Shown: piece after piece, positions 15,752 to 29,289 of the stretch
Numbering within the stretch: position 1 is the stretch's first letter
Layout: every line of letters starts with the position of its first letter
Origin: Siphonodentalium dalli
Taxonomy: Eukaryota > Mollusca > Scaphopoda > Gadilida > Siphonodentaliidae
Assembly (NCBI GenBank): GCA_032622095.1
Contig: CP136061.1
Location: 1,120,001-1,184,000, forward strand
DNA: 64,000 bases
Direction: 5' to 3'
Translations under genes and position numbers: made by a program
Notes under the pieces: generated by a model
Told to the model about the DNA's origin: nothing
What the model saw: only the letters and a program-made list of their open reading frames with translations
The model's database searches: none

Positions 15752-17939
15752 TAAGTATACAGCAAATATAGGTATACAGCAAATATAAGTATACAGCAAA
15801 TATAAGTATACAGCAAATATAGGTATACAGCAAATATAGGTATACAGCAAATACAGGTATACAGCAAATATAAGTATACAGCAAATATAAGTATACAGCA
15901 AATATAAGTATACAGTAAATACAGGTATACAGCAAATATAAGTATACAGCAAATATAAGTATACAGCAAATATAGGTATACAGCAAATATAAGTATACAG
16001 TAAATACAGGTATACAGTAAATATAGGTATACAGTAAATACAGGTATACAGTAAATATAGGTATACAGCAAATACAGGTATACAGTAAATATAGGTATAC
16101 AGCAAATACACGTATACAGTAAATATAGGTATACAGTAAATACAAGTATACAGCAAATATAAGTATACAGCAAATATAAGTATACAGTAAATACAGGTAT
16201 ACAGCAAATATAGGTATACAGCAAATACAGGTATACAGCAAATATAAGTATACAGCAAATATAAGTATACAGTAAATACAGGTATACAGCAAATATAGGT
16301 ATACAGCAAATACAGGTATACAGCAAATATAAGTATACAGCAAATATAAGTATACAGCAAATATAGGTATACAGCAAATACACGTATACAGCAAATATAG
16401 GTATACAGCAAATACAGGTATACAGCAAATATAAGTATACAGCAAATATAAGTATACAGTAAATACAGGTATACAGCAAATATAAGTATACAGCAAATAC
16501 AGGTATACAGCAAATACAAGTATACAGCAAATATAGGTATACAGTAAATACAGACATACAGTAAATATAAGTATACAGCAAATACAGGTATACAGCAAAT
16601 ATAAGTATACAGCAAATACAGACATACAGTAAATACAAGTATACAGCAAATATAAGTATACAGTAAATATAAGTATACAGCAAATACAGACATACAGTAA
16701 ATACAAGTATACAGCAAATACAGACATACAGTAAATACAAGTATACAGCAAATACAAGTATACAGCAAATATAAGTATACAGCAAATATAAGTATACAGC
16801 AAATACAAGTATACAGCAAATATAAGTATACAGCAAATACAGACATACAGTAAATACAGGTATACAGCAAATACAGACATACAGCAAATACAGGTATACA
16901 GCAAATACAGACATACAGTAAATACAGACATACAGTAAATACAAGTATACAGCAAATACAAGTATACAGCAAATACAAGTATACAGCAAATATAAGTATA
17001 CAGCAAATACAGACATACAGTAAATACAAGTATACAGCAAATATAAGTATACAGCAAATATAAGTATACAGCAAATACAGACATACAGTAAATACAAGTA
17101 TACAGCAAATACAAGTATACAGCAAATATAAGTATACAGCAAATACAGACATACAGCAAATACAGACATACAGTAAATACAGACATACAGTAAATACAGA
17201 CATACAGTAAATACAGACATACAGTAAATACAGACATACAGCAAATACAGACATACAGCAAATACAGACATACAGTAAATACAAGTATACAGCAAATACA
17301 GACATACAGTAAATACAGGTATACAGCAAATACAGACATACAGTAAATACAAGTATACAGCAAATATAGGTATACAGCAAATACAGGTATACAGCAAATA
17401 CAAGTATACAGCAAATATAGGTATACAGTAAATATAGGTATACAGCAAATATAAGTATACAGCAAATACAGGTATACAGCAAATACAGGTATACAGTAAA
17501 TACAGGTATACAGTAAATACACGTATACAGCAAATACAGGTATACAGTAAATACACGTATACAGCAAATACAGGTATACAGTAAATACAGGTATACAGCA
17601 AATACAGACATACAGTAAATACAGGTATACAGCAAATATAAGTATACAGCAAATACAGGTATACAGCAAATACAGGTATACAGTAAATACAGGTATACAG
17701 TAAATACAGGTATACAGCAAATACAGACATACAGTAAATACAGACATACAGTAAATACAGGTATACAGCAAATACAGACATACAGTAAATACAAGTATAC
17801 AGCAAATACAAGTATACAGCAAATACAGACATACAGTAAATACAGACATACAGTAAATACAGGTATACAGCAAATACAGACATACAGTAAATACAGGTAT
17901 ACAGTAAATACAGACATACAGTAAATACAGGTATACAGC

Positions 17940-19698
17940 AAATACAGACATACAGTAAATACAGGTATACAGCAAATACAGACATACAGTAAATACAGGT
18001 ATACAGCAAATACAGACATACAGTAAATACAGACATACAGCAAATACAGACATACAGTAAATACAAGTATACAGCAAATACAGACATACAGCAAATACAA
18101 GTATACAGCAAATACAGGTATACAGTAAATACACGTATACAGCAAATACAGGTATACAGCAAATACAGATATACAGCAAATACAGACATACAGTAAATAC
18201 AGGTATACAGCAAATACAGACATACAGTAAATACAGACATACAGCAAATACAAGTATACAGTAAATACAGGTATACAGCAAATATAAGTATACAGCAAAT
18301 ACAGGTATACAGCAAATACAGGTATACAGTAAATACAGGTATACAGTAAATACAGGTATACAGCAAATACAGACATACAGTAAATACAGGTATACAGCAA
18401 ATACAGACATACAGTAAATACAAGTATACAGCAAATACAGACATACAGTAAATACAGACATACAGTAAATACAGGTATACAGCAAATACAGACATACAGT
18501 AAATACAGGTATACAGTAAATACAGACATACAGTAAATACAGGTATACAGTAAATACAGGTATACAGTAAATACAGACATACAGCAAATACAGACATACA
18601 GTAAATACAAGTATACAGCAAATACAGACATACAGTAAATACAAGTATACAGCAAATACAGGTATACAGTAAATACAGGTATACAGTAAATACAGGTATA
18701 CAGTAAATACAGACATACAGTAAATACAAGTATACAGTAAATACAGGTATACAGTAAATACAGACATACAGTAAATACAAGTATACAGCAAATACAGACA
18801 TACAGTAAATACAAGTATACAGCAAATACAGGTATACAGTAAATACAGGTATACAGTAAATACAGACATACAGCAAATACAGACATACAGTAAATACAGG
18901 TATACAGCAAATACAGACATACAGTAAATACAAGTATACAGCAAATACAAGTATACAGCAAATACAGACATACAGTAAATACAGACATACAGTAAATACA
19001 GGTATACAGCAAATACAGACATACAGTAAATACAGGTATACAGCAAATACAGACATACAGTAAATACAGACATACAGCAAATACAGACATACAGTAAATA
19101 CAAGTATACAGCAAATACAGACATACAGTAAATACAAGTATACAGCAAATACAGGTATACAGTAAATACACGTATACAGCAAATACAGGTATACAGCAAA
19201 TACAGGTATACAGCAAATACAGACATACAGTAAATACAGGTATACAGCAAATACAGACATACAGTAAATACAGACATACAGCAAATACAAGTATACAGTA
19301 AATACAGGTATACAGCAAATATAAGTATACAGCAAATACAGGTATACAGCAAATACAGGTATACAGTAAATACAGGTATACAGTAAATACAGGTATACAG
19401 CAAATACAGACATACAGTAAATACAGGTATACAGCAAATACAGACATACAGTAAATACAAGTATACAGCAAATACAGACATACAGTAAATACAGACATAC
19501 AGTAAATACAGGTATACAGCAAATACAGACATACAGTAAATACAGGTATACAGTAAATACAGACATACAGTAAATACAGGTATACAGTAAATACAGGTAT
19601 ACAGTAAATACAGACATACAGCAAATACAGACATACAGTAAATACAAGTATACAGCAAATACAGACATACAGTAAATACAGGTATACAGCAAATACAG
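17940..19698 (+). repeat. 1,037-bp-offset direct repeat (722 bp copies)
   Basis: 17940-18661 matches 18977-19698 at an offset of 1037 bp (61 monomers), with three differences seen (18092, 18169, 18643). It includes an isolated AAATATAAGTA monomer (18281 and 19318) in otherwise AAATACA sequence, which makes a good alignment anchor. The two copies are separated by 315 bp of related but not identical array. Confidence 0.87.
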
Positions 19699-22600
19699 AC
19701 ATACAGTAAATACAGACATACAGTAAATACAGACATACAGCAAATACAGACATACAGTAAATACAAGTATACAGCAAATACAGACATACAGTAAATACAA
19801 GTATACAGCAAATACAGACATACAGTAAATACAAGTATACAGCAAATACAGACATACAGTAAATACAAGTATACAGCAAATATAAGTATACAGCAAATAC
19901 AAGTATACAGCAAATACTGACATACAGTAAATACAGACATACAGTAAATACAAGTATACAGCAAATATAAGTATACAGCAAATACTGACATACAGTAAAT
20001 ACAGACATACAGTAAATACAAGTATACAGCAAATACTGACATACAGTAAATACAGACATACAGTAAATACAAGTATACAGCAAATATAAGTATACAGCAA
20101 ATATAAGTATACAGTAAATACAAGTATACAGCAAATACTGACATACAGTAAATACAGACATACAGTAAATACAGACATACAGTAAATACAGACATACAGT
20201 AAATACAGGTATACAGCAAATACAGACATACAGCAAATACAAGTATACAGCAAATACTGACATACAGTAAATACAGGTATACAGCAAATACAGACATACA
20301 GCAAATACAGACATACAGTAAATACAGACATACAGTAAATACAGGTATACAGCAAATACAGACATACAGCAAATACAGGTATACAGTAAATACAAGTATA
20401 CAGAAAATACTGACATACAGTAAATACAGACATACAGTAAATACAAGTATACAGCAAATATAAGTATACAGCAAATATAAGTATACAGCAAATACAAGTA
20501 TACAGCAAATATAAGTATACAGCAAATACAAGTATACAGCAAATACTGACATACAGCAAATACAGACATACAGCAAATACAGGTATACAGCAAATACAGA
20601 CATACAGTAAATACAGACATACAGTAAATACAGGTATACAGCAAATACAGACATACAGCAAATACAGGTATACAGCAAATACAGGTATACAGCAAATACA
20701 GACATACAGTAAATACAGACATACAGCAAATACAGACATACAGTAAATACAGACATACAGTAAATACAAGTATACAGCAAATATAAGTATACAGCAAATA
20801 CAAGTATACAGCAAATACAAGTATACAGCAAATACTGACATACAGTAAATACAGACATACAGTAAATACAGGTATACAGCAAATACAGACATACAGCAAA
20901 TACAGGTATACAGCAAATACAGACATACAGCAAATACAGGTATACAGCAAATACAGACATACAGTAAATACAGACATACAGCAAATACAGACATACAGTA
21001 AATACAGACATACAGTAAATACAAGTATACAGCAAATACAGACATACAGTAAATACAAGTATACAGCAAATACAGACATACAGTAAATACAAGTATACAG
21101 CAAATATAAGTATACAGCAAATACAAGTATACAGCAAATACAGGTATACAGTAAATATAGGTATACAGCAAATACAGACATACAGTAAATACACGTATAC
21201 AGCAAATACAGACATACAGTAAATACAGACATACAGCAAATACAGACATACAGTAAATACAGACATACAGTAAATACAAGTATACAGCAAATACAGACAT
21301 ACAGTAAATACAAGTATACAGCAAATACAGACATACAGTAAATACAAGTATACAGCAAATATAGGTATACAGCAAATACAGGTATACAGTAAATACAGAC
21401 ATACAGTAAATACAGACATACAGCAAATACAGACATACAGTAAATACAGACATACAGTAAATACAAGTATACAGCAAATACAAGTATACAGCAAATACAG
21501 GTATACAGTAAATACAGGTATACAGCAAATACAGGTATACAGTAAATACAAGTATACAGCAAATACAGGTATACAGTAAATATAGGTATACAGCAAATAC
21601 AGACATACAGTAAATACAGACATACAGCAAATACAGACATACAGCAAATACAGACATACAGTAAATACAAGTATACAGCAAATACAGACATACAGTAAAT
21701 ACAAGTATACAGCAAATACAGACATACAGTAAATACAAGTATACAGCAAATATAAGTATACAGTAAATACAAGTATACAGCAAATACAGACATACAGTAA
21801 ATACAAGTATACAGCAAATACAGACATACAGTAAATACAAGTATACAGCAAATATAAGTATACAGCAAATACAAGTATACAGCAAATACAGGTATACAGT
21901 AAATACAGGTATACAGCAAATACAGACATACAGCAAATACAGGTATACAGCAAATACAGGTATACAGTAAATACAGGTATACAGCAAATACAGACATACA
22001 GTAAATACAGACATACAGCAAATACAGACATACAGTAAATACAGACATACAGTAAATACAAGTATACAGCAAATACAGACATACAGTAAATACAGGTATA
22101 CAGCAAATACAGACATACAGTAAATACAGGTATACAGCAAATACAGGTATACAGCAAATACACGTATACAGTAAATACAGACATACAGCAAATACAGACA
22201 TACAGTAAATACAGACATACAGCAAATACAGACATACAGTAAATACAGACATACAGTAAATACAGGTATACAGCAAATACAGACATACAGTAAATACAGA
22301 CATACAGCAAATACAGGTATACAGCAAATACAGACATACAGTAAATACAAGTATACAGCAAATACAGACATACAGTAAATACAGGTATACAGCAAATACA
22401 GACATACAGTAAATACAGACATACAGTAAATACAGGTATACAGCAAATACAGACATACAGTAAATACAGACATACAGTAAATACAGGTATACAGCAAATA
22501 CAGACATACAGTAAATACAGACATACAGTAAATACAAGTATACAGCAAATACAGACATACAGTAAATACAAGTATACAGCAAATATAAGTATACAGCAAA

Positions 22601-22843
22601 TACAAGTATACAGCAAATACAGACATACAGTAAATACAGGTATACAGTAAATATAAGTATACAGCAAATACAGACATACAGTAAATACAAGTATACAGCA
22701 AATATAAGTATACAGCAAATACAGGTATACAGCAAATACAGGTATACAGTAAATACAGACATACAGTAAATACAGGTATACAGCAAATACTGACATACAG
22801 TAAATACAGGTATACAGCAAATACAGACATACAGCAAATACAG

Positions 22844-25800
22844 GTATACAGTAAATATAAGTATACAGCAAATACAGACATACAGTAAATACAAGTATAC
22901 AGCAAATATAAGTATACAGCAAATACAGGTATACAGCAAATACAGGTATACAGTAAATACAGACATACAGTAAATACAGGTATACAGCAAATACTGACAT
23001 ACAGTAAATACAGACATACAGTAAATACAAGTATACAGCAAATACAGGTATACAGCAAATACAGGTATACAGTAAATACAGACATACAGTAAATACAGGT
23101 ATACAGCAAATACTGACATACAGTAAATACAAGTATACAGTAAATACAGGTATACAGTAAATACAGACATACAGTAAATACAGGTATACAGTAAATACAG
23201 ACATACAGTAAATACAGGTATACAGTAAATACAGGTATACAGTAAATACAGACATACAGTAAATACAGGTATACAGTAAATACAGACATACAGTAAATAC
23301 AGGTATACAGCAAATACTGACATACAGTAAATACAGACATACAGTAAATACAAGTATACAGCAAATACAGGTATACAGTAAATACAGACATACAGTAAAT
23401 ACAGGTATACAGCAAATACAGGTATACAGCAAATACAGACATACAGTAAATACAAGTATACAGCAAATATAAGTATACAGTAAATACAGGTATACAGTAA
23501 ATACAGACATACAGTAAATACAGGTATACAGCAAATACTGACATACAGTAAATACAGACATACAGTAAATACAAGTATACAGCAAATACAGGTATACAGT
23601 AAATACAGACATACAGTAAATACAGGTATACAGCAAATACAGGTATACAGCAAATACAGACATACAGTAAATACAAGTATACAGCAAATATAAGTATACA
23701 GTAAATACAGGTATACAGTAAATATAAGTATACAGTAAATACAGGTATACAGTAAATACAGACATACAGTAAATACAAGTATACAGTAAATATAAGTATA
23801 CAGCAAATACAGACATACAGTAAATACAAGTATACAGCAAATATAAGTATACAGCAAATACAGGTATACAGCAAATACAGGTATACAGTAAATACTGACA
23901 TACAGTAAATACAGGTATACAGCAAATACTGACATACAGTAAATACAGACATACAGTAAATACAAGTATACAGCAAATACAGGTATACAGCAAATACAGG
24001 TATACAGTAAATACAGACATACAGTAAATACAGGTATACAGCAAATACTGACATACAGTAAATACAAGTATACAGTAAATACAGGTATACAGTAAATACA
24101 GACATACAGTAAATACAGGTATACAGTAAATACAGACATACAGTAAATACAGGTATACAGTAAATACAGGTATACAGTAAATACAGACATACAGTAAATA
24201 CAGGTATACAGTAAATACAGACATACAGTAAATACAGGTATACAGCAAATACTGACATACAGTAAATACAGACATACAGTAAATACAAGTATACAGCAAA
24301 TACAGGTATACAGTAAATACAGACATACAGTAAATACAGGTATACAGCAAATACAGGTATACAGCAAATACAGACATACAGTAAATACAGGTATACAGTA
24401 AATACAGACATACAGTAAATACAGGTATACAGCAAATACAGGTATACAGCAAATACAGACATACAGTAAATACAAGTATACAGCAAATATAAGTATACAG
24501 TAAATACAGGTATACAGCAAATACAGGTATACAGTAAATACAGACATACAGTAAATACAGGTATACAGCAAATACTGACATACAGTAAATACAGACATAC
24601 AGTAAATACAAGTATACAGCAAATACAGGTATACAGCAAATACAGGTATACAGTAAATACAGACATACAGTAAATACAGGTATACAGCAAATACTGACAT
24701 ACAGTAAATACAAGTATACAGTAAATACAGGTATACAGTAAATACAGACATACAGTAAATACAGGTATACAGTAAATACAGACATACAGTAAATACAGGT
24801 ATACAGTAAATACAGGTATACAGTAAATACAGACATACAGTAAATACAGGTATACAGTAAATACAGACATACAGTAAATACAGGTATACAGCAAATACTG
24901 ACATACAGTAAATACAGACATACAGTAAATACAAGTATACAGCAAATACAGGTATACAGTAAATACAGACATACAGTAAATACAGGTATACAGCAAATAC
25001 AGGTATACAGCAAATACAGACATACAGTAAATACAGGTATACAGTAAATACAGACATACAGTAAATACAGGTATACAGCAAATACAGGTATACAGCAAAT
25101 ACAGACATACAGTAAATACAAGTATACAGCAAATATAAGTATACAGTAAATACAGGTATACAGTAAATATAAGTATACAGTAAATACAGGTATACAGTAA
25201 ATACAGACATACAGTAAATACAAGTATACAGTAAATATAAGTATACAGCAAATACAGACATACAGTAAATACAAGTATACAGCAAATATAAGTATACAGC
25301 AAATACAGGTATACAGCAAATACAGGTATACAGTAAATACAGACATACAGTAAATACAAGTATACAGCAAATACTGACATACAGTAAATACAGACATACA
25401 GTAAATACAAGTATACAGCAAATACAGGTATACAGCAAATACAGGTATACAGTAAATACAGACATACAGTAAATACAGGTATACAGCAAATACTGACATA
25501 CAGTAAATACAAGTATACAGTAAATACAGGTATACAGTAAATACAGACATACAGTAAATACAGGTATACAGTAAATACAGACATACAGTAAATACAGGTA
25601 TACAGTAAATACAGGTATACAGTAAATACAGACATACAGTAAATACAGGTATACAGTAAATACAGACATACAGTAAATACAGGTATACAGCAAATACTGA
25701 CATACAGTAAATACAGACATACAGTAAATACAAGTATACAGCAAATACAGGTATACAGTAAATACAGACATACAGTAAATACAGGTATACAGCAAATACA

Positions 25801-26104
25801 GGTATACAGCAAATACAGACATACAGTAAATACAAGTATACAGCAAATATAAGTATACAGTAAATACAGGTATACAGTAAATACAGACATACAGTAAATA
25901 CAGGTATACAGCAAATACTGACATACAGTAAATACAGACATACAGTAAATACAAGTATACAGCAAATACAGGTATACAGTAAATACAGACATACAGTAAA
26001 TACAGGTATACAGCAAATACAGGTATACAGCAAATACAGACATACAGTAAATACAAGTATATAGCAAATATAAGTATACAGTAAATACAGGTATACAGTA
26101 AATA
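22844..26104 (+). repeat. 2,380-bp-offset direct repeat with nested modules
   Basis: 22844-23724 matches 25224-26104 at an offset of 2380 bp (140 monomers), with two differences seen (22979 and 23682). Within it a module beginning with the ACTGACA monomer followed by AAGTA, at 23111 and 25491, also occurs at 24046 and 24692. The intervals are 935, 646 and 799 bp (55, 38 and 47 monomers). The region is therefore a nested higher-order repeat in which one module recurs four times. Confidence 0.87.
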
Positions 26105-27169
26105 CAGACATACAGTAAATACAAGTATACAGCAAATATAAGTATACTGTAAATACAGGTATACAGTAAATACAGACATACAGTAAATACAGGTATACAG
26201 TAAATACAGACATACAGTAAATACAGGTATACAGTAAATACAGGTATACAGTAAATACAGACATACAGTAAATACAGGTATACAGTAAATACAGACATAC
26301 AGTAAATACAGGTATACAGCAAATACTGACATACAGTAAATACAGACATACAGTAAATACAAGTATACAGCAAATACAGGTATACAGCAAATATAGGTAT
26401 ACAGCAAATACAGGTATACAGCAAATACAGACATACAGTAAATACAGACATACAGTAAATACAAGTATACAGCAAATATAAGTATACAGTAAATACAGGT
26501 ATACAGCAAATACAGGTATACAGTAAATACAGGTATACAGTAAATACAGACATACAGTAAATACAGGTATACAGTAAATACAGACATACAGTAAATACAG
26601 GTATACAGCAAATACTGACATACAGTAAATACAGACATACAGTAAATACAAGTATACAGCAAATACAGGTATACAGTAAATACAGACATACAGTAAATAC
26701 AGACATACAGTAAATACAAGTATACAGCAAATATAAGTATACAGCAAATACAGGTATACAGCAAATACAGGTATACAGTAAATACAGACATACAGTAAAT
26801 ACAGGTATACAGCAAATACTGACATACAGTAAATACAGACATACAGTAAATACAAGTATACAGCAAATACAAGTATACAGTAAATACAGACATACAGTAA
26901 ATACAGACATACAGCAAATATAAGTATACAGCAAATACTGACATACAGTAAATACAGACATACAGTAAATACAAGTATACAGCAAATATAAGTATACAGC
27001 AAATATAAGTATACAGCAAATATAAGTATACAGCAAATACAAGTATACAGCAAATATAAGTATACAGCAAATATAAGTATACAGCAAATACAAGTATACA
27101 GCAAATATAAGTATACAGCAAATATAAGTATACAGCAAATACAAGTATACAGCAAATACAGGTATACAG

Positions 27170-27179
27170 CAAATATAAG
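27170..27179 (+). repeat. putative target-site duplication, left copy
   Basis: CAAATATAAG (monomer positions 6-15) abuts the insertion on its left, and the identical ten bases abut it on the right. If the inverted repeats are taken as 24 bp, the duplication shrinks to AAATATAA (8 bp). The alternative is a 7-bp deletion at the right edge of a blunt insertion, which a tandem array cannot fully exclude. Duplication is simpler because both copies carry the same T12 and AG variants. Confidence 0.7.
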
Positions 27180-27202
27180 CTTTGTGTGACCCACATTATG
27201 TG
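27180..27202 (+). repeat. left terminal inverted repeat (23 bp)
   Basis: This arm reads CTTTGTGTGACCCACATTAT then GTG and is the exact reverse complement of 27237-27259. Because the preceding base is G and the base after the right arm is C, the inverted repeat can be extended by one pair to 24 bp (27179-27260). That makes the true element boundary ambiguous by one base on each side. Confidence 0.9.
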
Positions 27203-27236
27203 GACTCTTCTGCTATAGGGGCATCCCCCCTTTACT
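27203..27236 (+). other. 34-bp centre of the palindromic insertion
   Basis: This is the unpaired centre between the two inverted arms. It contains GGGG-CAT-CCCC (27218-27228, followed by two more C), which can form a small four-pair hairpin inside the larger loop. It has no similarity to the satellite monomer and no recognisable gene or binding motif. It is the best unique probe in the window. Confidence 0.8.
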
Positions 27237-27259
27237 CACATAATGTGGGTCACACAAAG
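27237..27259 (-). repeat. right terminal inverted repeat (23 bp)
   Basis: This arm reads CAC then ATAATGTGGGTCACACAAAG and pairs perfectly with 27180-27202. The absence of any mismatch between the arms suggests a young insertion, or one maintained by hairpin-mediated correction. Confidence 0.9.
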
Positions 27260-27269
27260 CAAATATAAG
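27260..27269 (+). repeat. putative target-site duplication, right copy
   Basis: This is the second copy of CAAATATAAG, after which the satellite resumes with TATACAG. It also counts as the first ten bases of the right satellite block. Confidence 0.7.
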
Positions 27270-29289
27270 TATACAGCAAATACAGACATACAGCAAATAC
27301 AGACATACAGTAAATACAGGTATACAGCAAATACAAGTATACAGCAAATATAAGTATACAGCAAATACAAGTATACAGCAAATACTGACATACAGTAAAT
27401 ACAGACATACAGTAAATACAAGTATACAGCAAATACAGACATACAGTAAATACAGGTATACAGCAAATACAGACATACAGTAAATACAGGTATACAGCAA
27501 ATACAAGTATACAGCAAATATAAGTATACAGCAAATACAAGTATACAGCAAATACTGACATACAGTAAATACAGACATACAGTAAATACAAGTATACAGC
27601 AAATATAGGTATACAGCAAATATAGGTATACAGCAAATACAGGTATACAGCAAATATAAGTATACAGCAAATACAAGTATACAGCAAATATAGGTATACA
27701 GCAAATACAGGTATACAGCAAATATAAGTATACAGTAAATACAGGTATACAGTAAATACAGACATACAGCAAATACAGACATACAGTAAATACAAGTATA
27801 CAGCAAATACAAGTATACAGTAAATACAGACATACAGTAAATACAGGTATACAGCAAATACTGACATACAGTAAATACAGACATACAGTAAATACAAGTA
27901 TACAGCAAATATAAGTATACAGCAAATATAAGTATACAGCAAATATAAGTATACAGCAAATATAAGTATACAGCAAATACAGGTATACAGCAAATACAGG
28001 TATACAGTAAATACAGACATACAGTAAATACAGGTATACAGCAAATACTGACATACAGTAAATACAGACATACAGTAAATACAAGTATACAGCAAATACA
28101 GGTATACAGTAAATACAGGTATACAGTAAATACAGACATACAGTAAATACAAGTATACAGCAAATACAAGTATACAGTAAATACAGACATACAGTAAATA
28201 CAAGTATACAGCAAATACAAGTATACAGTAAATACAGACATACAGTAAATACAGGTATACAGCAAATACTGACATACAGTAAATACAGACATACAGTAAA
28301 TACAAGTATACAGCAAATACAGACATACAGTAAATACAAGTATACAGCAAATACAAGTATACAGTAAATACAGACATACAGTAAATACAGGTATACAGCA
28401 AATACAGACATACAGTAAATACAGACATACAGTAAATACAGGTATACAGCAAATACTGACATACAGTAAATACAGACATACAGTAAATACAGGTATACAG
28501 TAAATACAGACATACAGCAAATACAGGTATACAGCAAATACAGGTATACAGTAAATACAGACATACAGTAAATACAGGTATACAGCAAATACTGACATAC
28601 AGTAAATACAGACATACAGTAAATACAAGTATACAGCAAATATAAGTATACAGCAAATATAAGTATACAGCAAATATAAGTATACAGCAAATATAAGTAT
28701 ACAGCAAATACAGGTATACAGCAAATACAGGTATACAGTAAATACAGACATACAGTAAATACAGGTATACAGCAAATACTGACATACAGTAAATACAGAC
28801 ATACAGTAAATACAAGTATACAGCAAATACAGGTATACAGTAAATACAGGTATACAGTAAATACAGACATACAGAAAATACAAGTATACAGCAAATACAA
28901 GTATACAGTAAATACAGACATACAGTAAATACAGGTATACAGTAAATACAGGTATACAGCAAATACAGACATACAGCAAATACTGACATACAGTAAATAC
29001 AGACATACAGTAAATACAGGTATACAGCAAATACTGACATACAGTAAATACAGACATACAGTAAATACAAGTATACAGTAAATACAGACATACAGTAAAT
29101 ACAGGTATACAGTAAATACAGACATACAGTAAATACAGACATACAGTAAATACAGACATACAGTAAATACAGGTATACAGTAAATACAGGTATACAGTAA
29201 ATACAGACATACAGTAAATACAAGTATACAGCAAATACAGACATACAGTAAATACAGGTATACAGCAAATACAGACATACAGTAAATAC

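Larger units (their letters stand above)
16550..27169 (+). other. variant domain: GACA monomers become common
   Basis: In the first 16.5 kb the GACATACAG monomer form is rare; isolated examples lie near 304, 844, 910, 4090, 6053, 14612, 14672, 14712, 14970, 15257 and 15375. From about 16,615 onward it makes up a large share of monomers and position 12 switches from mostly T to mostly C. A sub-domain marked by ACTGACA (A to T at position 13) lies at about 19.9-20.9 and 22.8-27 kb, and continues past the insertion to about 29 kb. The same markers on both sides suggest the insertion entered an already diversified array. Confidence 0.8.
1..27179 (+). repeat. 17-bp satellite array, left block (about 1,599 monomers)
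   Basis: Head-to-tail copies of a 17-bp monomer, consensus TACAGYAAATAYARRYA, run without interruption from the first base to the insertion. The window starts at monomer position 14 and this block ends at position 15. That phase fits about 1,599 monomers with a net loss of six bases, which are accounted for by six 16-bp monomers. Variation is mostly C/T at position 6, T/C at 12, and GGT/AGT/CGT/TGT/GAC at 14-16. The + strand is A-rich (8-9 A against 3-4 T per monomer), and this asymmetry never flips, so no internal inversion is seen. No unique sequence occurs, and the 5' edge of the array lies outside the window. I do not recognise the satellite family by name. Its role (heterochromatin, centromere-linked or neutral) cannot be told from sequence alone. 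Confidence 0.98.
27180..27259. mobile_element. 80-bp palindromic MITE/foldback-like insertion
   Basis: This is the only non-satellite sequence in the window. It begins CTTTGTGTGACCC and ends GGGTCACACAAAG. The two ends are perfect 23-bp inverted repeats (27180-27202 and 27237-27259) around a 34-base centre. GC is about 48% against about 29% in the array. The ten array bases CAAATATAAG occur immediately on both sides, and removing the element plus one copy restores the 17-bp phase exactly, as expected for insertion with target-site duplication. There is no coding capacity, so mobility would need a transposase in trans. An 8-10-bp duplication is compatible with hAT- or Mutator-type transposases, but the ends match no superfamily I can name. 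A foldback element or a templated insertion are alternatives. The palindrome gives no strand. Confidence 0.75.

Noticed and set aside
27180-27259. tRNA, bidirectional terminator or microRNA gene in the unique insertion
   Set aside because: There is no cloverleaf and no T-run after the stem. A 23-bp perfect stem alone does not support a microRNA. The flanking duplication fits a transposon-like insertion better.
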